Under the pieces are notes generated by a model. The model was not told the DNA's origin. It did not search any database and saw only the letters and a list, made by a program, of their open reading frames with translations. Below, piece by piece: positions 1-9,793 of a DNA stretch of 64,000 nucleotides. The DNA comes from Dactylis glomerata (Eukaryota > Streptophyta > Magnoliopsida > Poales > Poaceae). Position 1 is the first letter of the stretch. Every line of letters starts with the position of its first letter. A program made the translations under genes and the position numbers. Location of the stretch: the NCBI GenBank assembly GCA_007115705.1, contig QXEO01000722.1:618098-682097 (forward strand), in the 5' to 3' direction.

Positions 1-412
1 ACCCCTACCTTTTCCTCCTCAAATACCCCCCGTAGCCGTCATTAGAACTCGGATTTTGATTAGACTAAAAGTTAGCCATTGCTGCAACTACGAGCTCGAC
101 TTTTGAGGCCAATCGCCCAGAAGAAGACCGCCTATTCGGAATCCCACCTTTTGAATAAAGCATACATCTTTCATCCGCAATATCTTGATTGCTGTATTAG
201 TTCTTACTTGTTCTCGATTTCAGGTAGGAATTAAGACCCTCGCTGGTCAGGCTGATCGTGCATCCGCAAGATCAGTAACTCCCGGAGATTGTCCTAGCGA
301 TTGCATTGGCGCACGAGCTTCGCACGTGTAGTCGGATCGTCAAGCACAAACTCCACCCACCAAATCGACGTATCAAGATCTCATCGAAAGATCGGACACC
401 TTTGCCCTATCA
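1..412 (+). repeat. 5' LTR of element A (3' part only)
   Basis: Matches 6856-7267 with a single visible G/A difference at a CpG (position 32). It ends in CCTATCA two bases before the tRNA-Met primer site. It contains an AATAAAG polyadenylation-like signal near 154. The first 514 bp or so are outside the window. Confidence 0.93.
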
Positions 413-414
413 AG

Positions 415-425
415 TGGTATCAGAT
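415..425 (+). promoter_or_regulatory. Primer binding site of element A (initiator tRNA-Met type)
   Basis: TGGTATCAGAT lies two bases after the LTR end. The first ten bases match the usual plant tRNA-iMet complementary site TGGTATCAGA. Confidence 0.85.
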
Positions 426-1453
426 TTCAGGTTGCTCGGTGAGATTTACTGTTTTCATAGTTTAGATTGCATCTGTGTTCATACCTATAAACCACGAAAA
501 AGCCAAAAATACAGTTAGGGTTTAGATCATCTCGTCCCATAAACCATCCGAGCCTTTGCATTGTCTTTTCAGTTTGCATCGTTGAATTTGTGTCTGCATC
601 CGCGTGTCGAGTTGCTGGTCTTAGTGTCTGTTCCTTTAGAGTTTCGAGTTCGATTCACCTTGGTGCCGCCGCCGCCGCACGCTTGCACCACTGCTCCGCC
701 ATATCCTTCCACCACCACGCCATATATTTCCGCCACCGCCTTCACATAAGTTCTTGTTCGTTCTTCCCAATTTCATCCGTACCTTTTTCAGAGTCCGTGA
801 GTTAGGTTTCGGTCGCCAGTCAAGAGGAGGAAGAAGAGCAAAAAAAAAAAAAAAAAAAACGTCAACTCCGCATCCAAGTCGGGTTGACCCGTTCCTACTA
901 GTGCAGTCCGATTTCAGTCCGAATTGGACAGTTTCGTCAGTTTTTGACGGTTTTCGACAGCAAATTTCAACTGGCCATAACTTTTGCATACGAACTCCGT
1001 TTTCGACGTGCGAGTACTCAAAATGTTCGTAGCGAAAAGATCTACGTGACCACAACACTATGTCGTTGTGCGACACTCAGAACTCCCAAAAAAGGCCGGG
1101 AAGGCCGAGTTTTTGCCCTCCGAAGTTTCAGACCTGCCAATTCCTGCAGATCTTCACTTATTTTTTGCTTGGGAGCTGTTCCTTTCTGCTTGTTGGGCCA
1201 CGCCGTGACTTTCTTAGTGTTCTCGGCTCGCGTCTCTAGCTCGGTATAGCCTAGGACCAGCACAGTACTGCGGTTGAGCATTCTTTCAGCTTTGCATTGC
1301 TGTTTTGATACTTGCTGTTGTTTTTGCTACCATATAAGCCATCCTACAGCTCCACATATTTCTGCACGTGCTTTGTATCGACACCTGGTAATCGCTTGTG
1401 CAATTTTGGGAGTCGCTGTTCTTTGCTGGTTGCATATCACCTTCCTCCTGTTG

Positions 1454-1459
1454 GGTAAG
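1454..1459 (+). promoter_or_regulatory. Splice-donor-like GGTAAG in the element A leader, conserved in all full-length elements
   Basis: GGTAAG occurs about 100 bp before the polyprotein ATG here and at the matching place in B (25147), C (34160, minus), D (55949, minus), E (41288) and F (50882, minus). In E and F a pyrimidine-rich stretch ending in CAG follows within about 60 bp. This suggests a leader intron, but no transcript evidence is available. Confidence 0.4.
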
Positions 1460-1560
1460 AACTTGTAAGAGCTTTGTATACCGCTTGACGGATTACGCGT
1501 GATCCCACCATATTCCGTAGTGCATAGGTATATATATTTGTGCTTGCTTCCACGCTAACC

Positions 1561-4500
1561 ATGACAGGAACCCCGAAGGATGATGTTGATCCCGAGAAGA
1601 TGACTAGTGCAGAGTTGCATGCCCACTTCACACGGCTGTTGGTGGGACGTGCACAAGATGTGGACACACGCTTGGGTGATGTTGATTCCAAGCTTTCTGA
1701 TGCGATGGACAAGATGGCTGGTCTTGAGGCATCCTTCAACACCAAGCTCGACGCCCGGTTCCAGGAAGTCCTGGCCCGTTTACCACCACTGCCACGGCCG
1801 GCCGTTCCTGTACCACGTGCTCGCCGAGTTCCTCTTACAGCTGCGGCAGCTGCTGCGGCCGCTACGGAGGCGGCCACCCAGGACGGATATGCTGCTGACG
1901 AGGGGGAAAACGAGTTCGAAGATGAAAACGAGCTCGACGAGGACGAGGTCCAACAACCTGCACCTGGCCGTCCGCGGCAATACAACCGCAACGCTCGTCC
2001 ACCTCCGCGTCCGGTACGTGATGATGACCATGTGGCTAAGCTAAAATTAAATATTCCGCCATTTGAGGGTCGATATAATCCTGATGCATATCTCACTTGG
2101 GAATTAGAGGTAGAGCAACGTTTTGCATGTTTATGCTACCCTGAGCATTTGCGTGTTAGTGCTGCTACATGTGAATTTACTGATTTTGCTTCTATCTGGT
2201 GGTCTGAATATTGTCGAGTCAATCATGCTAATATTCCTGCTACTTGGCTTGGTCTAAAACATGCCATGCGCACTCGTTTTGTACCTCCACATTATCAACG
2301 GGACTTGCTTAAGAAATTAACTCGTTTAGAACAAGGTAAAAATTCGGTACAAGAGTATTATCAAGAGTTACAAACAGGCATGATTCGTTGTGGTATTGTA
2401 GAGGATAATGAAGCTATGCTTGCACGTTTCTTTGGTGGTTTAAATAAGGAGATTCAGCATATTTTAGACTATAAGGAGTACAACACTATTACTCGTTTAT
2501 TTCACCTTGCTTGCAAAGCTGAACTTGAAGTGCAGGATCGTCAACCATCGTGGAGAAGAGCTAATAATTCTGCAGGTCGTACTTCTTTATGGTCTGCGCG
2601 CCAATCAGCTCCACCTTCTCGTGGGGATGCACCAGGTCCTTCCACCTCCAGGTATACCACGCCGACGTCAAGAACGCCACCTGCTCCTGCTCCTGCTCCT
2701 GCTCCATCACCATCTGCTGGTCCGACACGGAGTTCTTCTTCCATGGCCTCCACGGGGAAGACTCGCGATATTCAATGTCGCAAGTGTTTTGGGTTTGGTC
2801 ACATTGAAAAAGAATGCAGAACCAAACGTGTGATGGTGGTACTTGAAGATGGCGAATATGACTCTGCAAGTGATTTTGATGATGATACATTGGCACTTAT
2901 TGCTGCACGTGATGGTGCCAATTCTGATTCTGACAAGGAGATGGAGGTAATGGGAGCTGAAACTGCTGATCAATACAAGAGCTTAGTTGCACAACGTGTC
3001 TTGAGTGTGCAATTGAGCAAGGCTGAGCATGATCAACGCCACAACTTGTTTCAAACAAGAGGCGTTGTTAAGGAGAGAGCTATCCGGATCATCATTGATG
3101 GAGGGAGTTGTAACAATCTGGCTAGTATTGACATGGTGGAGAAGCTTGCTCTGCCCACACGACAACGACCTCATCCATATTACATTCAATGGTTTGAGAG
3201 CTCCCGTAAGCTCAAGGTAACAAGAACTGCACGCGTGCATTTTACTATTGGTACTTATTCAGATTTTGTTGATTGTGATGTTGTACCTATGCAAGCTTGT
3301 TCTTTGTTACTTGGTAGACCATGGCAATTTGATAGAGAATCTGTACATAATGGTAAAACAAATCAGTATTCTCTTACACATGCTGGCAAGAAAATTGGAC
3401 TTAAACCCATGACTCCGGAACAAATTTTGAAAGATGATCTTGCTAGAGCTAGTAGATTAAAAAATGAGGACAAACATAAGAGTGAGAATCAGATTATTGC
3501 TGCAGATTTTGTACCACCTAAGCATTCTTCTAAATCTGATTCTAACCATGCTACTGAAATTCGTTTGAAGAATCCTTGTTTACTTGCTAGCAAATCTGAT
3601 CTTGCTGAAATTGATGTCAATATTACTCCATGCTATGCTATTATTTGCAAAGAAGTACTGTTTTCATTTGAGGATATGCCTCCTTCTTTGCCACCTGCGG
3701 TTGCTAACCTTTTGCAGGAATACATGGATGTTTTTCCACAAGATGTTCCACCTGGACTTCCACCTATTCGTGGAATAGAACACCAAATTGATTTGATTCC
3801 AGGAGCTTCGCTGCCCAACCGTGCGCCATATCGCACCAATCCTGAAGAAACAAAAGAGATACAACGACAGATCCAGAGTTTATTGGACAAAGGTTATATT
3901 CGTGAGTCTCTTAGTCCATGCGCTGTTCCTATTATTTTAGTACCTAAGAAAGATGGTTCTTCGCACATGTGTACTGATTGTCGTGCTATTAATAATATTA
4001 CCATTCGATATCGTCACCCTATACCTCGTTTGGATGACATGCTAGATGAGTTGAGTGGTTCTATTATGTTCTCTAAAGTTGATTTGCGTAGTGGTTACCA
4101 CCAAATTCGTATGCAATTAGGAGATGAATGGAAAACAGCTTTTAAAACTAAGTTCGGTTTATATGAGTGGTTAGTAATGCCGTTTGGTTTAACTAATGCA
4201 CCTAGTACCTTTATGAGACTGATGAACGAAGTTTTACGTGCTTTTATTGGTCGTTTTGTGGTGGTATATTTTGATGACATTCTCATATATAGCAAATCTT
4301 TAGAGGACCATTTGGATCATTTACGTGCTGTTTTCAATGCTTTACGTGATGCACGTTTGTATGGTAATCTTGAGAAGTGCACCTTCTGCACAAATAGAGT
4401 TGCTTTTCTTGGTTATGTTGTTACAGAACAGGGAATTGAAGTTGATCCAGCCAAGATTGAAGCTATTGATAATTGGCCACAGCCCAAGACGGTCACACAA

Positions 4501-6651
4501 GTAAGGAGTTTTCTTGGTCTTGCTGGGTTTTATAGGCGCTTTGTCAAAGATTTTGGTTCTATTGCTGCGCCATTGAATGAGCTCACAAAGAAGGATGTGC
4601 CCTTTGTTTGGGGCGATGCACAACAAGAGGCCTTCATGATACTGAAAGATAAGTTAACACATGCTCCATTACTCCAACTTCCTGATTTTAATAAGACGTT
4701 TGAACTTGAATGTGATGCTAGTGGCATTGGTTTGGGAGGTGTGTTATTACAAGAGGGCAAACCTGTAGCATATTTTAGTGAAAAATTGAGTGGGCCTAGT
4801 CTGAACTATTCTACTTATGATAAAGAATTATATGCGCTGGTTCGGACATTAGAAACTTGGCAACATTATTTATGGCCTAAAGAATTTGTTATACATTCTG
4901 ATCATGAATCTTTGAAGCATATTCGTAGTCAAGCAAAACTGAATCGTCGCCATGCCAAGTGGGTTGAATTTATTGAATCTTTTCCTTATGTTATCAAACA
5001 CAAAAAGGGTAAAGATAATATTATTGTTGATGCTTTGTCGCGCCGTTATACTATGTTATCTCAGCTTGACTTCAAAATTTTTGGGTTGGAAACTATAAAG
5101 GAACAATACTTGCATGATGCTGAATTTAAAGATGTGTTGCAAAATTGTAAAGATGGTAGGACATGGAACAAATTCATCCTTAATGATGGATTTGTGTTCC
5201 GTGCTAACAAACTATGCATCCCAGATGGTTCCGTTCGTCTTTTGTTGTTACAGGAGGCGCATGGAGGAGGATTAATGGGACACTTTGGTGTCAAGAAGAC
5301 GGAGGATGTTCTTGCTGCACACTTCTTTTGGCCACGCATGCGGCGAGATGTTGAGAGATTCGTGGCACGCTGCACTACTTGTCAAAAAGCTAAGTCTCGC
5401 CTTAATCCACATGGTTTATATATGCCTCTTCCTGTTCCTAGTGTTCCTTGGGAGGATATTTCGATGGACTTTGTTTTGGGATTACCTCGTACACAGAAGG
5501 GGAGGGATAGTATTTTTGTTGTTGTGGATCGGTTTTCTAAGATGGCACACTTTATTCCTTGTCACAAGACCGATGATGCTGCGCACATTGCTGAATTATT
5601 TTTTCGTGATATCGTTCGTTTGCATGGTGTGCCAAATACTATTGTTTCTGATCGTGATACTAAATTTCTTAGCCACTTTTGGAGATGTTTATGGGCTAAG
5701 TTGGGGACTAAATTGCTGTTTAGTACTACATGTCATCCCCAAACTGATGGACAAACTGAAGTAGTTAATAGAACTTTATCTACCATGCTGCGGGCTGTTT
5801 TAAAGAAGAACTTAAAATTGTGGGAGGAATGTTTGCCTCATATTGAGTTTGCTTATAATAGTTCGCTGCATTCTACCACAAAGATGAGCCCTTTTCAGAT
5901 TGTCTATGGTTTTGTTCCACGTGCACCTATTGATTTGTTGCCTTTACCATCTTCAGTGCAAAATAATTTCGATGCTACACAGCGTGCTGAATTGATTTTA
6001 AAATTGCATGCAACTACTAAAGACAACATAGAACACACGAATGTTAAGTATAAAGTTGCTGGGGATAGAGGACGAAAGCATGTTGTGTTTGAGGTTGGTG
6101 ATCTTGTTTGGTTGCATTTGCGCAAAGATCGTTTTCCTGATTTGCGCAAGTCTAAGTTAATGCCACGTGCTGATGGTCCTTTTAAGGTGATAGAGAAAAT
6201 CAATGATAATGCATATAAACTGGAGCTTCCTGCAGATTTTGGTACGGTAAGTCCTACATTTAACATTGCAGATTTAAAACCTTACTTCGGTGAAGAAGAT
6301 GAGGTTGCGTCGAGGACGACTTCAATTCAAGAAGGGGAGCATGATGAGGACATCCCATCTATTGATACACCCGCTGTACCTACAGCGGAACACATACAAG
6401 GACCCATCACTCGAGCTCGTGCCAAGCAACTTAACTATCAGGTACTTTCGTTTCTTGGAACTCTTTCTCACATACATGAGAATATGATGCTGCCTAAATC
6501 AGATATGTTTGTTACTCTTAGGAATGATGGACCTAGCATGGATGAGAGGGACAAGCATTGGAGCATGATCGTGCATGGAGATGGCAGCATGCGTTTGAGG
6601 ATTGAAGAAGACGCCACGAGTGGAGATTTCAGAACTTTGAAGCCACCATAA
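1561..6651 (+). CDS. Gag-pro-RT-RNaseH-integrase polyprotein of element A
   Basis: One open frame of 1,696 codons. The ATG at 1561 is chosen; a longer reading to 1540 would need a GTG start. Visible in order: N-terminal helical region (about 13-70), Ala/Pro-rich linker, gag core (about 160-325), CCHC zinc knuckle CX2CX4HX4C (about 406-419), retroviral-type protease with IIDGG where DTG/DSG is usual (about 507-520), reverse transcriptase with YFDD at 903-906, RNase H starting about 1047, integrase zinc finger about 1235, and integrase catalytic D1303, D1364, E1400 (35 residues between the last two). A GPF motif near 1540 and a tail with a GPITRARA motif follow. The last 102 codons lie in the 3' LTR. 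Compared with element C it has about ten substitutions, including R to H just before the MCTD of the RT, an A to V in RNase H and a two-residue longer Ala-Pro run. It is probably translated as one polyprotein that its own protease cleaves. Whether it is active is unknown. Confidence 0.93.
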   Translation: MTGTPKDDVDPEKMTSAELHAHFTRLLVGRAQDVDTRLGDVDSKLSDAMDKMAGLEASFNTKLDARFQEVLARLPPLPRPAVPVPRARRVPLTAAAAAAAATEAATQDGYAADEGENEFEDENELDEDEVQQPAPGRPRQYNRNARPPPRPVRDDDHVAKLKLNIPPFEGRYNPDAYLTWELEVEQRFACLCYPEHLRVSAATCEFTDFASIWWSEYCRVNHANIPATWLGLKHAMRTRFVPPHYQRDLLKKLTRLEQGKNSVQEYYQELQTGMIRCGIVEDNEAMLARFFGGLNKEIQHILDYKEYNTITRLFHLACKAELEVQDRQPSWRRANNSAGRTSLWSARQSAPPSRGDAPGPSTSRYTTPTSRTPPAPAPAPAPSPSAGPTRSSSSMASTGKTRDIQCRKCFGFGHIEKECRTKRVMVVLEDGEYDSASDFDDDTLALIAARDGANSDSDKEMEVMGAETADQYKSLVAQRVLSVQLSKAEHDQRHNLFQTRGVVKERAIRIIIDGGSCNNLASIDMVEKLALPTRQRPHPYYIQWFESSRKLKVTRTARVHFTIGTYSDFVDCDVVPMQACSLLLGRPWQFDRESVHNGKTNQYSLTHAGKKIGLKPMTPEQILKDDLARASRLKNEDKHKSENQIIAADFVPPKHSSKSDSNHATEIRLKNPCLLASKSDLAEIDVNITPCYAIICKEVLFSFEDMPPSLPPAVANLLQEYMDVFPQDVPPGLPPIRGIEHQIDLIPGASLPNRAPYRTNPEETKEIQRQIQSLLDKGYIRESLSPCAVPIILVPKKDGSSHMCTDCRAINNITIRYRHPIPRLDDMLDELSGSIMFSKVDLRSGYHQIRMQLGDEWKTAFKTKFGLYEWLVMPFGLTNAPSTFMRLMNEVLRAFIGRFVVVYFDDILIYSKSLEDHLDHLRAVFNALRDARLYGNLEKCTFCTNRVAFLGYVVTEQGIEVDPAKIEAIDNWPQPKTVTQVRSFLGLAGFYRRFVKDFGSIAAPLNELTKKDVPFVWGDAQQEAFMILKDKLTHAPLLQLPDFNKTFELECDASGIGLGGVLLQEGKPVAYFSEKLSGPSLNYSTYDKELYALVRTLETWQHYLWPKEFVIHSDHESLKHIRSQAKLNRRHAKWVEFIESFPYVIKHKKGKDNIIVDALSRRYTMLSQLDFKIFGLETIKEQYLHDAEFKDVLQNCKDGRTWNKFILNDGFVFRANKLCIPDGSVRLLLLQEAHGGGLMGHFGVKKTEDVLAAHFFWPRMRRDVERFVARCTTCQKAKSRLNPHGLYMPLPVPSVPWEDISMDFVLGLPRTQKGRDSIFVVVDRFSKMAHFIPCHKTDDAAHIAELFFRDIVRLHGVPNTIVSDRDTKFLSHFWRCLWAKLGTKLLFSTTCHPQTDGQTEVVNRTLSTMLRAVLKKNLKLWEECLPHIEFAYNSSLHSTTKMSPFQIVYGFVPRAPIDLLPLPSSVQNNFDATQRAELILKLHATTKDNIEHTNVKYKVAGDRGRKHVVFEVGDLVWLHLRKDRFPDLRKSKLMPRADGPFKVIEKINDNAYKLELPADFGTVSPTFNIADLKPYFGEEDEVASRTTSIQEGEHDEDIPSIDTPAVPTAEHIQGPITRARAKQLNYQVLSFLGTLSHIHENMMLPKSDMFVTLRNDGPSMDERDKHWSMIVHGDGSMRLRIEEDATSGDFRTLKPP

Positions 6652-7267
6652 TGAAGGATGAAGACTTGGACGAAATATACAAAGAGCTACTTCATAATTT
6701 CGTCCATAGATACATATGGTGCTGCGTCACTTCTATTTTTGGGCCAGGCCCATGTAAATTTCGCAGCAAATAAGACAACCACTTTTAGGAGTCCGAATTT
6801 GAGGAGAAAAGGCCTGTTAGGGGTCCGTTCGACCACCCAACCCATGGCTGGTCGCACCCCTACCTTTTCCTCCTCAAATACCCCCCATAGCCGTCATTAG
6901 AACTCGGATTTTGATTAGACTAAAAGTTAGCCATTGCTGCAACTACGAGCTCGACTTTTGAGGCCAATCGCCCAGAAGAAGACCGCCTATTCGGAATCCC
7001 ACCTTTTGAATAAAGCATACATCTTTCATCCGCAATATCTTGATTGCTGTATTAGTTCTTACTTGTTCTCGATTTCAGGTAGGAATTAAGACCCTCGCTG
7101 GTCAGGCTGATCGTGCATCCGCAAGATCAGTAACTCCCGGAGATTGTCCTAGCGATTGCATTGGCGCACGAGCTTCGCACGTGTAGTCGGATCGTCAAGC
7201 ACAAACTCCACCCACCAAATCGACGTATCAAGATCTCATCGAAAGATCGGACACCTTTGCCCTATCA
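6342..7267 (+). repeat. 3' LTR of element A (926 bp)
   Basis: Starts TGATGAGGACATCC after a purine tract and ends CCTATCA. The start is inside the polyprotein frame, whose stop codon (6649-6651) is 310 bp into the LTR. The boundary was fixed by analogy with element C, where a perfect target duplication defines the same start. AATAAAG at about 7009 is a likely poly(A) signal. Confidence 0.9.
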
Positions 7268-9793
7268 CAAATAAAACATAAACAAATACAAAACATACAA
7301 ACTTGATTTAATTCTAAAAGATAGTAAATTTTGACCAAAAACATTGTACAACAAGTCTAACATGCAGGGGAAGACACAAACATTAATTTTCAACTGGTAT
7401 GAACTTAACAAAATTTCTATAAATCTTTTTACGTTCAAAATTAAGGTTTGAACTTCAAAATTACAAATAGGAAGTTAAGTTATTCATAAATTCGTAATAA
7501 TAAATCTACTGGATAGGTTTTAAAATTATGAAACTAACGCAAAAAGATTCAACTTAAACGGAGCTATGGTTATTTAATTGTGAATTTTCAAAGTTTGTTG
7601 TTTTAACAATATTGGTGGTGACGTCGCGAATCCTGGAGCATCCGATCTTCATCTGACGGTCACGGCGCTTTGGCTCAGATCTGCGGCTCGGCTTACTGGT
7701 TGTCTCGGCTTTGGCTTGTTGCTTCGGCTTAACATCGGCTTGGCTCGCCTCCTAAAGTAGCAACGGATTTCAACGATACCCGTTTATGAAAGATTTAATA
7801 TTCAATTTTTTTTTGACACAGATTCGAAAATTACGAAATTATAAAACTAGGTATCACCAGATAGGTAATTTAATTACAAATCCAACACAACAAAAATCAT
7901 CCCGAAGGGAGCTGTAGATTTAAAGTTATGATTTTTCAAAGATTTAGAAAAGCTAGCACAAAGTGCAGCCGGACTGATCTGATCTAACACGCGGGTAAAA
8001 AGAAAAACTAGACATGACAAAGACGCTAATACCGATTCAGATTAGCGAGGACAAAGATATGATGGAAATAACACGTACAGATACGATGGATGCGGACGTA
8101 TGGCCTTACCAGCAGTCCAGCAGCAGCACGTGGTGGTCGACGGTGATGGAGGAAAACGACGGTGCTGGGTCGGGTTGTGGACGCAACAGGCGATGGTGTG
8201 ATCTCTGGACTTGGTGAAGACGGATACGGCTCCGTGTCGATGCAGCGTGTTCGGCAGCTTGATCTTCGAGTCCCAGTGCAACTCCGAACGGCGGAGAGGT
8301 AGCTTACTCGGACCTGGTCGACGTTATCTCTCGAGATCGACGGCGTCCTTGTCGTGCTCCAGACCGCAGCGGTCTCCCAACTGTTCTGCGGCTCCAGCGA
8401 CGTTCGGCAGCTTGATGGCGTCGCTCCGGTGCTCCTGTCGATGGGGATAAAAGTCAGGGACCAGAGGCGCAGTGAGGTGAACACAATAGATAGAAAAAGA
8501 GAGCACGGGGGCGACGGATTCCTCTCGAACGAGCTCGACCTGGCGACGTCCTTGGGCGAGATCGGTTTGAGCTCCTAGCGATGGCTGGGGTTTGAGGTTT
8601 TGCGAAAAACGAGCAGGGATATATGCGGAAATATTTATAGGAGAGATTTCGTGCAGTAGGGGCAAAGAAATTAAACGAATCGAAGAGATTTTGCAAGATT
8701 GGATTCGGTTTTGGGTGGAGTTCATCCGGTGCACGCTTTGGTCGATTGGTAGGGATGACTGATGGTACCCAGTCGGGGGAGAAAGAAAAAAAAAAAAAAG
8801 CAAAACAAGCATAGGAAAGGCTCCGATGGATTCGCTGGGCTAGCATGTACGCGAGGCCTGCTCACATGCGCGGGTGCGACCAGATTGCATGTTCACAGGT
8901 GCCGGTAAGTTAGACCTCTCTCTCTTTTAATTTTTTTTCTTATTTTCTTTTGCATTAAATGTGGTCAAACACACATCATATAAATTCAAGAAATTATAAA
9001 TAACCAAAATAGTTACATTGGACGTAGCGAAACCATCTAAATCCAAAATAGGATAAACATGTTTCTTTTTGCACTTTGGCCTATATGGCTATTTGTGCAT
9101 TATTTCTAGAATAATTTTAGAAGGTTTTATTTCAAGCATTCAATCAATTCAGACAATACCACATAATGCACAAAAGAAATATGTTCAAATATAAACATAA
9201 AAGAACCATTTTAATATCTAAATAAATTTAAAATACTATATAATTAATTTCCAACCCTTATTTGCGAAGAAGTCATATTATCTTCTCTCTATAATTATTT
9301 AAATGGGAAACTATTATTAGTATTTCTCTAAATACAAATGTCATTAAGATGCAAGAACTTCAAATAGAATATCCTCCCAAACTTTACTTGTCGTTGGAAA
9401 TGTCATATTATTTCCTCTCTTGATGAAATGTGTTTGGAGAATATTTGGGAAGATCCAAGAATTCCAATAAAAGATTTAACAAACAATTGGGATAAAAAAA
9501 ATTAATCCACCATAATTTGGGAAAGTTCTTTTATTCCCTCTCATTATTAATTCAAGCATGGTTGGATCACTATTTCATTTGTCACCAAGTCCAATCGACT
9601 GAAAAATAAAAACAGATGGATAGTCATGTTAATCCACTCATATAAATTTTGTTTTAAATCAAAATATGTGAAAAATCAAACAAGTCATCAAATTTTCTTT
9701 TCATTCAGAATTTCACTCAAAGTCAAACAATTCAATCCACTTATTTTATTAATTTTAACATTCCAAAAATAGGAAAAATTTGGGATGTTACAG
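7268..9793. other. Non-coding, repeat-like DNA; probable minus-strand LTR end at 9793
   Basis: AT-rich sequence with a GC-rich island at about 8080-8600 and no supported gene. On the minus strand, the sequence from 9793 reads TGTAACATCCCAAA, a start typical of grass gypsy LTRs, so part of this block may be an LTR in reverse orientation. I could not find its other end or a second copy in the window. A poly-purine run sits at about 8785-8800. The short open frames in the GC-rich island have no recognisable domains. Confidence 0.4.

Larger units (their letters stand above)
413..1560 (+). other. Untranslated leader of element A
   Basis: A stretch of about 1.1 kb between primer site and start codon with no supported gene. 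It holds a 20-A homopolymer (840-859), a block around 1216-1278 (core AGCACAGTAC) that is also found in elements B, C and D, and a splice-donor-like GGTAAG at 1454-1459. Short open frames here look incidental. Confidence 0.7.
1..7267 (+). mobile_element. Element A: Ty3/gypsy LTR retrotransposon, CRM-like, 5' end cut by window
   Basis: The partial 5' LTR (1-412) matches the distal part of the 3' LTR (6342-7267), and the offsets agree exactly: position 1 corresponds to 6856, so about 514 bp of 5' LTR lie outside the window and the full element would be about 7.78 kb. A primer site TGGTATCAGA begins at 415, two bases after the LTR. A non-coding leader of about 1.15 kb precedes the single polyprotein frame. 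A purine tract (AAGAAGGGGAGCA) ends at 6341, directly before TGATGAGG. By eye the two LTRs differ at one base in 412 (32 versus 6887), so the insertion is recent. Only the right-hand target-site copy (CAAAT, 7268-7272) can be seen. The CRM-like label is inferred from the LTR start and the frame running into the LTR. Confidence 0.93.

Noticed and set aside
1540..1560. Upstream GTG start for the element A polyprotein (same in C, E and F with GTG/TTG or longer readings)
   Set aside because: Plant mRNAs normally use ATG. The first in-frame ATG (1561; 34053; 41401; 50770) fits the relatives.
6652..7267. A 616-bp LTR for element A starting at TGAAGG after the stop codon
   Set aside because: The sequence before 6652 is not purine-rich. 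The target duplication of C shows that the repeat continues 310 bp further, to TGATGAGG inside the frame.
8014..8846. Several overlapping frames of 67-162 codons in the GC-rich island
   Set aside because: No domain, no consistent start, frames on both strands of similar length, and a repeat-like setting; probably leader sequence of a degraded element.
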